From: Setophaga petechia
Taxonomy: Eukaryota; Chordata; Aves; Passeriformes; Parulidae
DNA: 64,000 bases
Direction of reading: 5' to 3'
Assembly (NCBI GenBank): GCA_024362935.1
Contig: JANCRA010000115.1
Span: 1,199,656-1,263,655, forward strand
Shown one piece after another: positions 31,571-44,609 of this stretch. The notes beneath the pieces were generated by a model. The model ran no database searches and was not told the DNA's origin. It saw only the letters and a list, made by a program, of their open reading frames with translations. Position numbers and translations under genes: made by a program. Numbering within the stretch: the first letter of the stretch is position 1; each line of letters starts with the position of its first letter.

Positions 31571-34500
31571 AGACATCGCACAGAGGATATCACATAAGCA
31601 CCGAGTGTTAAGGCGTTGGAATGGAGCTTAAAGCTCAGTCCCACCCCCTGCCATGTGTGAGGACAACTCCCACCAAGCCACAGCCAACCTTCGAGCACGT
31701 CCAGGGCAGCCACGACCTCCCTGGATGCTCTGTCACCACCCTCACAGCAAAGCATTTCTTCCCAAATCTGAATTTCCCCTCTTTCTATTTGTACCCCTCG
31801 CTCCTTATCCTGTCTCTACAGATCAGCATCACTGTCCTGCCTCCAAAAAAAGCCAAGGGGAGGGGAGGAATGGGGGGAGTTATCCCTGCAGGGTCACAGA
31901 AAGGCCTCTGCTGCTAATAAGTTTAATACTAACATTTGCACGGCTCTGAAGGTCACAGTTGGAAATACTGGGAAATCCTCTTGCCTCATGTTCCTGCCTG
32001 ATTCCAGGGAATTTAATGCCAGTAGCAGGCTGGGCTTTCTCTCCTTGGATGGAGGCCACCGTGCCCTGGAGGGCTCTTCCAGCTTTGAAGGTCACAGTGG
32101 ACACAGAGGAGGAAATGAAGCTTTTGTTGCATGTGCTCCTTTTAAAGCACCTGCAGCTCCACACACAGCCCAATCTATTGAGTTAAACCTGAGCAGCCCC
32201 ACCAGAGGATGGCACAGGAGCGACTGGCAGTGCCAAAACTCAGCGTGCAGGTGGCCAGAGCCACCCAGAGATGTTTGCAGGCAGCAAAAAAATCAGCTCC
32301 AGCTGTGCTAGGGCTCTCAGCTGGGCACACCCCACTGGTGGTGCCACTGCCACGGCTCTGTGCCCTCCCCGGGGGTGGGCACAGGGGCACACACGTGAGA
32401 CCAGGTCCCTGCACTGCTGGGAGCGAGGCAGGCACAGAACAAAGCAAAGGCTTTTCCTAGACATCACCTAATTGTGTTTGTGTCAGCAGGCTGCATTCAT
32501 CATCTGCCAGCGGCCACACGCAGCAGCTGCCTGCACGTCACCCTGCACAGACAGGCTCCAGTGGCTGCTCTGAGCAATTCCCAGCCAGGGACACCCTCCT
32601 GCTGCCTCCTCCTGCCTCGCTCTGCTGACTGCACAGGTTGCTGTGCCCTGCTCCAGCCCACAGCTGGCTGGGATTCCCCAAATCTTTGCAGCCTGAGGTA
32701 TCCCAGCAGGGACTGGCCAAAGCCACACGCTGGCTGTGAGGTTGTCCCCGCTGTCCCCTCTGCTCCCAGGCTTCTTTGGGCTCCTGTGCACTCTTCCAGC
32801 AGCCCACCAGAAGAAAATTAACCTGTTTAATGTACCTGCAGGAGCCAGGTGTGGCCAGGGAGACCAACAGCTTGCAGGGTGCTGACGCCAGCATTCCATC
32901 CCCCCTTAGAAGTCATCCATCATGGATAGAGAAATCTTAACATCTGATTTTAAGGTATCACAGCAAATGTGATACCCAGAGCTGCATGAAGGACACTGAG
33001 CCGTTTCTTTTGTCCCATTTCCCCTTGTTATCATCACAACAGCACAAAGGGAAGGGCAGGTTAAGCCACAAGGATTTGCTCCTACCCCTTCTGGAACAAT
33101 CCATCCCATGCACAGCAGATGAGTGCTGGGGGTGGGTTTTTTATAGCCCCAGGAGCTGCTGGAGAACATCCCTGGCTCTGCCTGTCCTCTGACAGCCACC
33201 TGTTCCACAGAGCACCACGGAAATGAGAGCTGCTCCCAGGCAGGCAGGTGCCCTGGCAGAACACAGAGCAGGGATCAGCAGGGCTGCACTGTTTGTGCTG
33301 CTGCCGCTCTAATTACATCTATTACAGACAATCCTGCCAGGGATGAGGCTCAGGGGCCAAGAGGATTAAGAGGAAGCAGCAGCTCGAGCACACTGACTCA
33401 GTCAGAGGCACTGACTGACCCCCAGCCCCTGCTGCTCCTCAGGTAGAAGCAGAAACCTTTTCTCCTCTAACCCCAGAGCCAGCCTGCCAAACAATCCAGA
33501 TGATATTGGCAAACAAACATCCTGAAAAAGTAATGAGTTTTCCCTCAGAATCACTCATGTACCAACCTCAATGACTCCATTCCACACCAGCGTTGTAGCT
33601 GCTATTTAAAGAAGGGAAATGGGGCCCTGAGGTGGAGAAAACCTCTGGTGAAACTGGCCTTGGATTTGGGTGGGTTTTGAGATGAAAAGTCACATGTCAG
33701 GGAGGTCACACCCTCTTCCCCAGCTCTGGAGAAGTTTATTCTTCACCTCGAGCCTACCACAGACAAGATCCAAGGTGATTTGCAATAAATCCACCCAGAT
33801 TCTTCACCTGCCACACGCTGTGTTGGTTTTGTGCTCAGAGCAAACCTCTCTGGGTTCTCTCTGAATGAAAGGGTAAGATCATTTCACTCTTCCTACAATC
33901 TGAGCTTAGCTGGGAACCACTCCAGTGCCACCCTGTGCCTGCTTAGGACAGGCAGCAAACACCTCCCTGCCCTCTTCAGGAAAACTTGTAAATAATCAGG
34001 ATGTCACACTCAAAGCCTGTTTCAATTTTGAGCCCTGCACAAGGGATGGAGAGCAGAGATCCTCCCAGCCCCATCCCACACCAGGATGATGCACAAGCTG
34101 CTCCTTCCTTCCCTGCCTCCATCCCTGGAGGTCAGGGGTGGCCTTTGGGGCACCACAGAGGGCACTGCCACTCCAGGGGACATGGGGAAGGGGATGCAAC
34201 GCTCAGAGAGAGAGAAACCTCGAGTGTTGAGGGAGGAATCTCTGCAAGAAGCAGCCCAACTTATCATGCAGGGGTTGCTATGGCAACCCACCCAGTTAAT
34301 GCTTCACAGGAGGAAAAAAAAAAGGAGAAAAAAAAAATAAAAAGGCTGAAAAGGCTGGCACTTGTGCACAGGCACAACAAGGCGAGGAGATAAAAATAAT
34401 TCCAGCACCCTGCCCCCACTAATCCCTCACTGTCACGGTCCCTGGGGCCGGGACAGGGCAGTGGGGACGGAGCCCTGCGTGTCTGGGCTGCTCTGCCACC

Positions 34501-35028
34501 CCCAGCACATCAGCCCGGCCCCTCCTGCGGGCGCACAGCACAGCCAGCACGGCAGCAGCTGCTCCCGGAGCCTGCAGGGCGCCCACAGCCAGCCCTGCCA
34601 CCCCCGGGGCTCGGAATGGGGACAAAGGAGCCCCTTTGTGCCCCTCAGCCTGCTCCAGCCAGGCTGGGAGAGCAGGGCTGTGCCGAGGAGCCTGTGGGAT
34701 GGTGAGTGCCGATTCAGAGATGTTGGATGTAATGGATGTAGGCACCCTTCCCACGCACTCCAGCATCCGTGCTGCACAAATGCCAGGCAAGGCAGGGCTG
34801 CTCTCTCTCTGTTGCTTTCTCAGGGTGCCTGGGGGCTTAGAAAGGCTCATTCAGTTTTCTCTTTTCACACTCGAGGTTTAAAATGAGCTCCCCGTGTACC
34901 TGCCAGCGCCTGGATCCTCTGAATGTTCTAAACTGGAGGCAGCTCCAGCTTTGCTCTTCACACACCTCAGCACCTTCATGCCCAGCTGATGCTGAGGATT
35001 GATCTGCAGTTTGCAGATCAATCTACCT
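31571..35028. other. Intergenic, nothing recognised
   Basis: No exon, array or known element that I can support. An A-rich run lies at about 34310-34345. Confidence 0.6.
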
Positions 35029-35715
35029 CCCCATGGAGTGTAACAGAGTGTGAATACCCCCACAATTCCCAAAAACTGCTCCATCCTGAGCAAATCTGTG
35101 ATTTCTGTCACACACACCCTGCAGGACCTCTCTCTGTGAGACACAGATCGAGTTTGCACCCAGCCCCTTCCCAGCCAATATTCCAGGGGTAGATCCTCAT
35201 GAATGCCTTTATTTGCAGGTCCCCAGAGTGCCTCAGCTGCCCAACCTGCTGTCTCCACACAGAAATCACACCTGCACTTGTGTTGCACTGTTGGAACCCT
35301 GGATACTGAGAGCTTTGGGTTAAAAGGGAAAATAATTTAGGAGCCATTTCTTAATTGGATAGTTTGGCCTTAAAAGGCTTTGTAGAGAAAGATAATGAGC
35401 CATTGTGTAGCTTGTTAGTAGAATGCTGTGCAACTCAGGACTTGTAAGACTGTGATATAGAAAAGAAATAATAAACATCTGAGTCTGAAGATGAAATACC
35501 ATCTTGAGCACTTGGATCCCAACCTTGACAGAGGCAGGAAAGAAGCAGCATTGTACTGTATTTTTGGGGTTTTTTTTTGCCAATCTACCTCCCCATGGAG
35601 TGTAACAGAGTGTGAATACCCCCACAATTCCCAAAAGCTCTGCTCCATCCTGAGCAAATCTGTGATTTCTGTCACACACACCCTGCAGGACCTCTCTCTG
35701 TGAGACACAGATCGA
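35029..35715. repeat. Direct repeats (~130 bp) at 35029-35155 and 35581-35715
   Basis: The two copies share caatctacctccccatggag, tgtgaatacccccacaattc and gcaggacctctctctgtgag with only a few differences, including a short tc insertion in the second. They flank a probable LTR. Confidence 0.92.
35289..35523 (+). mobile_element. Probable short solo LTR
   Basis: Begins tgttgg and ends cccaacc, near-inverted termini. Contains one AATAAA (about 35468-35473) near the right end. About 235 bp and A/T-rich. Family not recognised. Confidence 0.45.
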
Positions 35716-35919
35716 GCTTATCCTGGATTTGCTGCTCTCCCTGCTTCCCCCCAGGGCCCACAAGTCACAGCTCCTTTGCCATCTTCCTCTGCTCAGCCTC
35801 CTCTATTTGTCCTTGGCTCTGGGGCTGCTTTTCCATCAGGACTCAGAGCCAGAGGGGCAGGATTTCAGTGAGCTCTGTGAGACAGAAGTGGCTGCCCCTG
35901 CCAGCAGCGTGCCCTGCCT

Positions 35920-36985
35920 GAGAGCATTCCCAGAGTACTCCCAGAGTATTCCCAGAGCATTCCCAGAGCATTCCCAGGGTATTCCCAGAGCATTCCCGGA
36001 GCATTCCCAGGGCGTTCCCACAGCATTCCCAGAACATTCCCAGAGTATTCCCAGAGCATTCCCAGAGCATTCCCAGACTATTCCCAGAGCATTCCCCGAG
36101 CATTCCCAGAGCATTCCCGGAGCATTCCCAGGGCATTCCCAGGGCATTCCCAGAGTATTCCCAGAGTATTCCCAGAGCATTCCAGAGCATTCCCAGAGCA
36201 TTCCCAGGGCATTCCCAGGGCATTCCCAGAGCATTCCCGGAGCATTCCCAGGGCATTCCCAGGGCATTCCCAGAGCATTCCCGGAGCATTCCCAGGGCAT
36301 TCCCAGAGCATTCCCAGAGCATTCCCGGAGCATTCCCAGGGCATTCCCAGGGCATTCCCAGAGCATTCCCGGAGCATTCCCAGGGCATTCCCAGGGCATT
36401 CCCAGGGCATTCCCAGAGTATTCCCAGAGTATTCCCAGAGCATTCCAGAGCATTCCCAGAGCATTCCCAGGGCATTCCCAGGGCATTCCCAGAGCATTCC
36501 CGGAGCATTCCCAGGGCATTCCCAGGGCATTCCCAGGGCATTCCCAGAGTATTCCCAGAGTATTCCCAGAGCATTCCAGAGCATTCCCAGAGCATTCCCA
36601 GGGCATTCCCAGGGCATTCCCAGAGCATTCCCGGAGCATTCCCAGGGCATTCCCAGGGCATTCCCAGGGCATTCCCAGAGTATTCCCAGAGTATTCCCAG
36701 AGCATTCCAGAGCATTCCCAGAGCATTCCCAGGGCATTTCCAGAGTATTCCCAGAGTATTCCCAGGGCATTTCCAGAGCATTCCCAGGGCATTTCCAGAG
36801 TATTCCCAGATTATTCCCAGAGCATTCCCAGAGCATTCCCAGGGCATTCCCAGAGCATTTCCAGAGCATTCCCGGGGCATTCCCAGATTATTCCCAGAGC
36901 ATTCCCAGGGCATTCCCAGAGCATTCCCAGGGCATTCCCAGAGCATTCCCAGATTATTCCCAGAGCATTCCCAGCATTCCAGAGC
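35920..36985. repeat. 11-bp minisatellite (cattcccagag), ~1.07 kb
   Basis: About 95 copies of cattcccagag/cattcccaggg/cattcccggag, with higher-order blocks of several units recurring almost exactly (36160-36240 resembles 36410-36490 and 36535-36615). Leaves open frames of more than 400 codons on both strands. Confidence 0.97.
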
Positions 36986-38274
36986 CAGGGAAATGCTTTC
37001 TGAGATGAGGAGCAGCCTCACCCAGGCAGAGCTGCGCATGCACAGGGGCCTGGCAGGGTCAGGGATTCCTTGGAGCAGCAGCCACGCTCTGGAGGCTGAG
37101 AATTCCCCTCTCTGAGCACAGAGCACATTCCTGCACCTTGCTGGCACGTTGTGGTCAGCAATTCAATCAACAATTTATTTTTTTTTTTTACCCAGGCTGT
37201 ATTTAGAGGGGTGTGACTGTATACATCCTGGAAATTCTAAGTCCTGTTGTGGCTCCAGGTGCTTTTGGGCATCGATTTCTGGGAGTGGATGCCAAGAGGA
37301 TCAGGCACAGAGGGAAGCCTTTGTGTGTGCTGCTTTAGCCACCCCAGCCTAATGAGGTGGCACTTTCAGAGCTGCTTTTAGGCCTCTCCTCAGCTCGTCC
37401 ACCTCAGCCCTGGATGGAACCCATTAGTGTGTCAGGTTGCCACGCATATTCATTGTCATCTGCTCATTTAATTTGGGGATTCTCACTGCTTGTAAAACAC
37501 ACAATTGCATCAATTGTTTCAGCTCTGGGTGAGGATTGTGTTTTTGTGGAGCAAAGCTTGTTCAGCAAATGTTTGCTGTCTTACCTTGGCTGCTGCTTTT
37601 CCTTGAACATGAATAAAGGAAATAAAGCTGAATCTGCTCCCAGCTGTCAGCAAACATGGACATAAATCATTCCCACATCCCTTAAAACTCCAGGAGAATT
37701 TGCAATGGAGATTTTGGGTGTGATGTCCATTATTGCTTTGCACAATCAAGTTCCCCATTGTGAAACAGAAACTTTTGGGGGTTTTGGCTGTGTTTTGCAC
37801 CCTCCATCTGGGGGTTCCCAACTTTGTCCTCCTTGTAGCACTGTCAGCCTCTTTCACCTAAAACAGCAAACATATTTGTAATAAATTTGACACCACAGAA
37901 GAGAAAGAGGAAGGAGGAAACAGTTTTCCAGCTTAAAGGTCTTTTGAAAGGTCTTTTGTTTTCTGTCAGTGAAGAACATCTCCCTGGTCATGCTCAAAGC
38001 TGATGTGTAAAACAGCAGAAGCTACCCAGGCTTTGAATCTGTCAAATCTCATTTTCTTTCCCCAGAACACCAATTTTCCAAAGAAGATTCCTTGCTGGCA
38101 CTTTGGTGTCTAAGCAGGCACCTCCTCCTGGCTGGGTGATCTGCTGCAGATTGTTTATTTTAGTGGTTTCCACAATATTGTTGAGAGAGAAATGGAGATA
38201 AAAAATGAGTTTCAAAGGGTGGCCTTGCAAATAAGACTGGATACTTTAGAGAAATAGAATTATGGAGAAGATGA

Positions 38275-38650
38275 ACTGTAGTGGAATAGAATAGAATAGA
38301 ATAGAATGGAATGGAATAGAATAGAGTAGAATAGAATAGAATGGAATGGAATGGAAGGGAAGGGAAGGGAAGGGAAGGGAAGGGAAGGGAAGGGAAGGGA
38401 AGGAAATGGAAGGGAATGGAAGGGAATAGAATAGAATAGAATAGAATAGAATAGAATAGAATGGAATGGAATAGAATAGAATGGAATAGAATAGAATGGA
38501 ATAGAATAGAATAGAATAGAATAGAATAGAATGGAATAGAATGGAATAGAATAGAATAGAATAGAATAGAATAGAATAGAATAGAATAGAATAGAATAGA
38601 ATAGAATAGAATGGAAGGGAATGGAATAGAATAGGATGGAATAGGTGCTG
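38275..38650. repeat. Pentanucleotide microsatellite (gaata)n
   Basis: Mostly agaatagaat units with blocks of ggaatggaat and gggaagggaa. Confidence 0.98.
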
Positions 38651-38859
38651 TAGAATAAAAGATGCACTGTAGTAAGTCCCACGAGAGGTAATTTTAGAAG
38701 ATTGGCTTTAAGGCATTTACAGAATAGTGTAGCAAAAAGCTGATAGGCCAAGAAACACTTATAGTGTAATTAAAATAAAATATTTTATATTATAATTAGT
38801 TGGTTTAGAAATATTGGAAATAGTTGCTTTCTGATTGTGGTGGTGTGAATTATAACATC

Positions 38860-39960
38860 TGTATTGTCTCACCCTTCTCGTGAGATTGAAAATGGAATAA
38901 AATTTTTTAAATCTTTATTTAAAAATCTCTCAGTGCCCCATGTCTGGGTCAGAAAAGGACCTAATCCAGCAGTGTGCAATGCTGGAGAGCATCATACATT
39001 ATTATATGTAATAATTAGAAAGTAGTTGATTTCTGATTGTGATGGAGTGAATTATAACATCTGTATTGTCTCACCCTTCTCGTGAGATTGAAAATGGAAT
39101 AAAATTTTTTAAATCTTTATTTAAAAATCTCTCAGTGCCCCATGTCGGGGTCAGAAAAGGACCTAATCCAGCAGTGTGTGATGCTGGAGAGCATCATACA
39201 TTATTGTACATTATAACTCGAAAACAGTTGGTTTCTGATTGCGCTGGAGCAAATTATAACATCTGTATTGTCTCACCCTTCTCATGACACTGAAAATGGA
39301 ATAAAAAAATTTTAAATTTTTAAAAATACCTGTAAATTTTTATTTTAAAAAATTTCTGACCCCATGTCGGAGTCAGAAAAGGACCTAATCCAGCAGCGTG
39401 CAATGCTAGAGAGCATCATACATTATTGTATATTATAATTAGAAAACAGTTGGTTTCTGATTGTGCTGGAGTGAATTATAACATCTGTATTGTCTCACCT
39501 TTCCCATGACACTGAAAATGGAATAAAAAATTTTAAATTTTTAAAAATATCTTTAAATTTTTATTTAAAAATCTCTCAGTGCCCCATGTCAGGGTCGGAA
39601 AATGCCCTAATCTGGCAGTGTGTGATGCTGGAGAGCATCATACATTATTGTATATAATAATTAGAATGTAGTTGATTTCTTATTGCGATGGAGTCGATTA
39701 CAACATCTGTATTGCCTCACCTTTCCCATGACCCTGAAAATGGAATAAAAATTTTTAAATCTTTATTTAAAAATCTCTCAATGCCCCATATCGGGGTCAG
39801 AAAAGGACCTAATCTGGCAGTGTGTGATGCTAGAGAGCATCATACATCATCTGTATTGTCTCACCTTTCCCATGACACTGAAAAATGGAATAAGAATGTT
39901 TAAATCTTTATTTCAGAATCTCTCGATGCCCCATGTCGGGGTCAGAAAATGCCCCAATCC
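38860..39960. repeat. ~200-220-bp tandem array, six copies
   Basis: The gccccatgtcggggtcag motif recurs at about 38935, 39137, 39358, 39582, 39783 and 39928. Each is preceded by tgaaaatggaataaaa and attgtctcacc blocks. The last copy runs into CpG-rich sequence. Confidence 0.93.
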
Positions 39961-40165
39961 GGCGCTGTGCGGTGCTGCAGAGCAGCGCTGCCGCGCTCCC
40001 GGCAGATAGCGCTGTGCCCCCGGGGCCGGACACAGCCGGGCTGTCCCTGCCTCCTCCCGCGGGCCCTGCGCTCATTATTCACCCCAGAGAGTCCCCAGCA
40101 CCCACAGAATCTTTATAAACCCCCGGCTAAACGCGCACCGCCGGCTTCCTAAATCCCGGGATTTA
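39950..40165. promoter_or_regulatory. Small CpG-rich island, possible promoter or LTR remnant
   Basis: About 210 bp rich in CpG, isolated in AT-rich surroundings, with a TATAAA at 40114-40119 (TATAAAG on the other strand, 40117-40111). No coding exon adjacent. Could equally be a retroviral remnant. Confidence 0.3.
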
Positions 40166-40499
40166 GTGAGTGAGATGCTCAGCTGGAAATCACTTCTCTA
40201 GGAAAACTCCCTTTAGTTTATCTGCAAGCAGCTGAGGTGTCTGCATCACATCTGCTGTGAAATGCTACAGAAATACATCAATTTTTTTAAAAAACAACTA
40301 AATTGAGGGTGCAAATCTACATTAAAGTGTCACATGGCACCTAATCAGCTGCAGTGATTAATCTGTGGTGAGGAAATGCAAATTTTCCCCTTTCAGGCCA
40401 AAGATTTGAGCTTCTTGGTTTAGCAAAGCCAAGAAATGTCTGCGACAGAGCAGCTCTGACACATCCTGAAAGCATCTGGCCATAAAGGACTTGTGTGAT

Positions 40500-40500
40500 G

Positions 40501-40555
<55 letters not shown>
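40500..40555. repeat. (atc)n microsatellite
   Basis: About 17 perfect catcat triplets. Confidence 0.98.
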
Positions 40556-40556
<1 letters not shown>

Positions 40557-41504
40557 CTGAGCAAGCTCCAGGATTACATTCCCACGGCACGATAAGAGCA
40601 GGAGGGATGCAGGAATTGCTCTCCTTCTGAACCCTGGCATCCAATACCAGCCCTGCCCCTCTCCACGTGCTTGCCTCGCTCCTGGCTCCTCCTCTGCCTC
40701 CTGCAGGAACGGTTTTCTCGGGAATAACTCAAATCCTCCAGCAGAGCATCCCCAGAGCAGAGGCAGTCACAGGAGCCAGGGAATTCTCTGCAGGTCCCTG
40801 AGTGTTGGGAAGGATGAAAGTTTGACCATAAAGTCTCACAGATGTGTGTGCTTGGCAGAAAGATTTTTGAATGTGGAGTCTGATGAAGGAATAGAGATGG
40901 AAGCAAGTTTTGATACAGAAGAAAAAAATGCTGAGCCTGTCTTACTGGATAACCAAGGAGGCAAAGGGTGTGTTAGTTAGAAGGGGTTTTTATGGCTTAG
41001 AGCAAAGGATAAACCCAAATCAAACAAGAAGATGTTTTTACCAAGCAGAGAGCACAGGGAAACAAGTCAGCAAATGCTGCAAGTAGAAAAAAGAATTCAC
41101 CGTGCTCCCAGAAGGATTTTATTAAGAGCAAAAATTCCTACTAATGGGGAAAAAAAAGGTTTTGTTTTTGTTATCCTGAGAGAACAGGAAAATTTTATCT
41201 GCTACTTTCCTAACATTTTCTTTATTCTAATAAACCTTTATTCTTAAAGGTCTCTTCCAACCTAGTGATTCTTGGATTCTGTGAATTATCAAAATGGAAC
41301 CCATTTGGGCTCTAATCTCTCTTCCTTCCTTATTTGTTTTACTCAAATTATTTCCCTATTTCCTTATTTCTGTTTTTCAGCACCTGTGGATCCTTGTGCA
41401 GGTACAACCAGCCAGTGATAACAGCTGAACTGGGACAGGGAGCCACACTGATGGTGTCAGAGCACAATGAAATCTGTTCATGCTGATAAAAGCTTTTATA
41501 TGGA

Positions 41505-41575
41505 AGTGGATAGCTTTTATGTCAAAGTGAGTAGTTTTTATATCAAAGTGGATAGCTTTTATATCAAAGTGAGTA
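41505..41575. repeat. ~21-24-bp tandem repeat
   Basis: Three to four copies of gtgagtagtttttatatcaa and its gatagcttttat variant. Confidence 0.85.
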
Positions 41576-42246
41576 ACTTGGGAGCATCCAGGGCCACAAA
41601 AACCCAGGTGAAAGGTCACTGGTGTGACCCACTAAGCACAGCCATTCCCATTCCAATGGCACTACACACACAGCCCAGCAGTGTCACAGTTGAGATGGGG
41701 ACAGCACCAAGCCACACTCCATTTTCAGAAGGTTTCAAACCTGTTTTTATTGCAGCATGGATGCTTTGTACACATTCTTACAAAACTCTTCAGTTTACAC
41801 TTTACTCATTGGTCATGAGACAAACAAAGTGCTCGTTGGAACAGGCAGTTGCAGGTTTCTCTTATTTCTCCTTCTTTCTTTCTTGGTTTCTGTCAATGAA
41901 CTTGGTAGGAAATACTTTCAGAGGTAAACATGGATTGTCTTATCAAACTCCTCTCTGGCTCACAGAAGTTGCTGTAAAACCTCTTGCACACAGCAGGACA
42001 GGAGTTATTGAACTCTGGCCATTCCTGCCCTCAGGATGCTCACAGCCCATCCACTGCTCCTAATTCACCTTTCTTCACTCTGTGCAAACAATCCTCCATT
42101 ACAAAGGTGTCTGGAAGAACACTTTTCATTGGAAAACCCCATAAAATATAAAATAATATTTTATGTTGTCAGGCTTTTCTGCACAGGGAGGCTGAGGGAG
42201 GCAGAGCTCAGAGCCCTCAGGGTGGTGAGAAAACCATGGGGGGGGA

Positions 42247-42629
42247 TGTGACAGTGTTCACAGGGGTCTGAGGATGAGGGAAGAGATGAGGATCTGACTC
42301 CATGTTTCAGAAGGCTGATTTATTATTTTATTATATATATTGCATTAAAACTATATTAAAAGAATAGAAGAAAGGATTTCATCAGAAGGCTGGCTAAGAA
42401 TAGAATAGGAAATAATGATAACAAAGGTTTGTGGCTCGGATTCTCTGTCCAAGCCAGCTGACTGTGATTGGCCATTAATTAAAAACAACCACATGAGCCA
42501 ATCACAGACCCACCTGTTGCATTCCACAGCAGCAGATAACCATTGGTTACATTTTGTTCCTGAGGCCTCTCAGCTTCTCAGGAGAAAAAATCCTAAGGAA
42601 AGGATTTTCCATAAAAGACGTCTGTGACA
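42247..42629 (-). mobile_element. Solo LTR, passerine ERVL-like, 383 bp
   Basis: Starts tgtgacag and ends tctgtgaca. Shares the block order of the LTR at 8417-8929, but its AT tract is only about 30-40 bp. Flanks are G runs, so target duplication is uninformative. No internal retroviral genes. Confidence 0.7.
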
Positions 42630-43792
42630 GGGGGGTGTCACTTTCTGTCACAAATGTGTTTGAGCAAAGTCTTTGGAAGGGAGAGGGAAAAAAAACCCCT
42701 TTTCTATAAAATACATCAGCTTTATGCCAGGAATTTCATTCCAAAAAGAGCCAAGCAATGAACCATAAAGAGAGCCCAAAGAGGAGAGCTCAGCCAGCTG
42801 CTCTGAGCGAGATCTGTTTGTCTGGCAGGGATCAGGTTCTCCTCTCCTGCATGGAACCTTGTCCAGCTGCTCCCCACAGAGGGCAACTCCCTGCCCCTGG
42901 ACAGAAGTTCTTCCTCCTCCTCCTCCCTCCCACTCTGATGCAAATCAGACAAGGAATGGACACATCACGTTCCAAGAAACGAGATGTTCTAAATAAAGCT
43001 TTTTTTTTTCTGCACCACAGGCATCACCACCCTTTCCCAGCACCTCAGGGCAACAGCTCACAAATAAATATTTCTGTTTCTCTGAGAGCTCAGGCAATAA
43101 AGCACATTAGGGCACGCTCTGAAGGCACAAGGATGGAGCCATTTCTGGATGAGGCAGCAGCAATAAAACTTCACACATCCTCCAGAAAAGCTGGAAGCTC
43201 ATCTCAATTTACAGAGGAATGTGCTTCCTCTAAAACGCCAGAGAGCTCCTCAGCTGGAATAAAGAGTATTAAGTATTAAGAGTATTAAGGATGATTTTCC
43301 TTTCCCAGCGACTCTGGGGTCTATAAATATTGAATTTGAGCTATAAAGACAATGCAGACAAGGAGGGTCAATGCTGCACCTCCTCCTGGCTTCTGTGGGC
43401 GCTGGGTGCACATCCATCCATAAAACAATAAAATCCTTGATCTCCTGAACCCACAGAGTGTCAAACCCTCCCTCCCAGGAGGGGTAAACCCAGGTGAGGT
43501 GATTTGCTCAAGGCCACACATTAAACCCAGGGGTGAGGGCCCTGCACTTCCCGTTTCCTGCTGTGATGACCAGTTTATGGCACCTCCACCCCACGGTGAC
43601 CCCCATTCCTTCATTGCTGCCCCATGAGCGTGCCAGGGCTGCTTTAGCAATGCCAGTCCTTCTCCTTCCCTCCTTCCTCTTGCTCAGCAAAACCTCCTCA
43701 CCTCATTTCCCTTTCTAGGCAGAGCTTTATGGGCTCTTCCCCACCTGGTGACACCCTCCAGGGGCAGACAGGAGCCAGCACAGAGCAAGGAG

Positions 43793-44245
43793 CATTTCAG
43801 TGCTTTAGAGTGCTGAAAACTTTTGTGTTTATAACTTCAGAGAGTCTTTGACCCACTGGGTTCCAGCACTAGAATCACCTTTCCTTTGGCAGTATTTTTT
43901 CCCTGTTCCCAAGCATTTTTCCTTCTTGAGGCATCAAATCACCTGCATTTCATGATTTGCAAGTTATCAAATATGCAAATAGCCACAATTCTCTATAAAC
44001 TGGCTCTATAAACACTTCAGTGCTTTAGTGTGCTGAAAACTTTTGTGTTTTTAACTTCAGAGAGTCTTTGACCCACTGTGTCCCAGCACTAAAATCAACT
44101 TTCCTTTGGCAGCATGTTTCATTGTGTTTCTTGCCCTCTTCCCATGCATTTTTCTTTCTTGAGGCATCAAATCACCTGCATTTCATGATGTGCAAGTTAT
44201 TAAATATGCAAACAGCCACAGTTCTGTATAAACTGGCTCCATGAC
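43793..44245. repeat. ~220-bp tandem duplication
   Basis: Two copies, each with ttcagtgctttagtgtgctg, acttcagagagtctttgacc and aggcatcaaatcacctgcat blocks. Confidence 0.93.
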
Positions 44246-44339
44246 CTGCTAATTTAATGTTTTCCAGCAAAAAAATACTCATCAGGCAGCTTGAAAGACC
44301 TCCCATGACTCAGACTCAGCATGGAGCAGAGTAAGAATG

Positions 44340-44605
44340 ACCTAAAATCTGGGAATCCATGGCAGGAATCCAAGCACAAGATGAGGTTTTTTTAGTAAAT
44401 CTGGGAATCCATGGCATGATCCCAAACACAGGCTGAGGTTTTTCAGGGAAATCTGGGAATCCATGGCATGATCCCAAACACAGGCTGAGGTTTTTCAGGG
44501 AAATCTGGGAATCCATGGCATGATCCCAAACACAGGCTGAGGTTTTTCAGGGAAATCTGGGAATCCATGGCAGGACTCCAAGCACAGCCTGAGGTTTTTC
44601 AGGAA
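44340..44605. repeat. ~60-bp tandem repeat, ~4.5 copies
   Basis: Units contain aatctgggaatccatggca, tgatcccaaacacaggctga and ggtttttcaggg. Confidence 0.95.
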
Positions 44606-44609
44606 GAGC

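Noticed and set aside
35729..37147. Open frames of 424 and 434 codons on opposite strands
   Set aside because: Produced by the 11-bp array without stops. The peptide repeats every 11 residues and has no domain.
38935..39960. CRISPR-like spacing of a repeated 18-bp motif
   Set aside because: The whole ~200-bp unit is repeated, not just a short motif with unique spacers, and the genome is eukaryotic.
40358..40644. Poly-Asp and poly-Met frames
   Set aside because: Reading frames of the ATC microsatellite.
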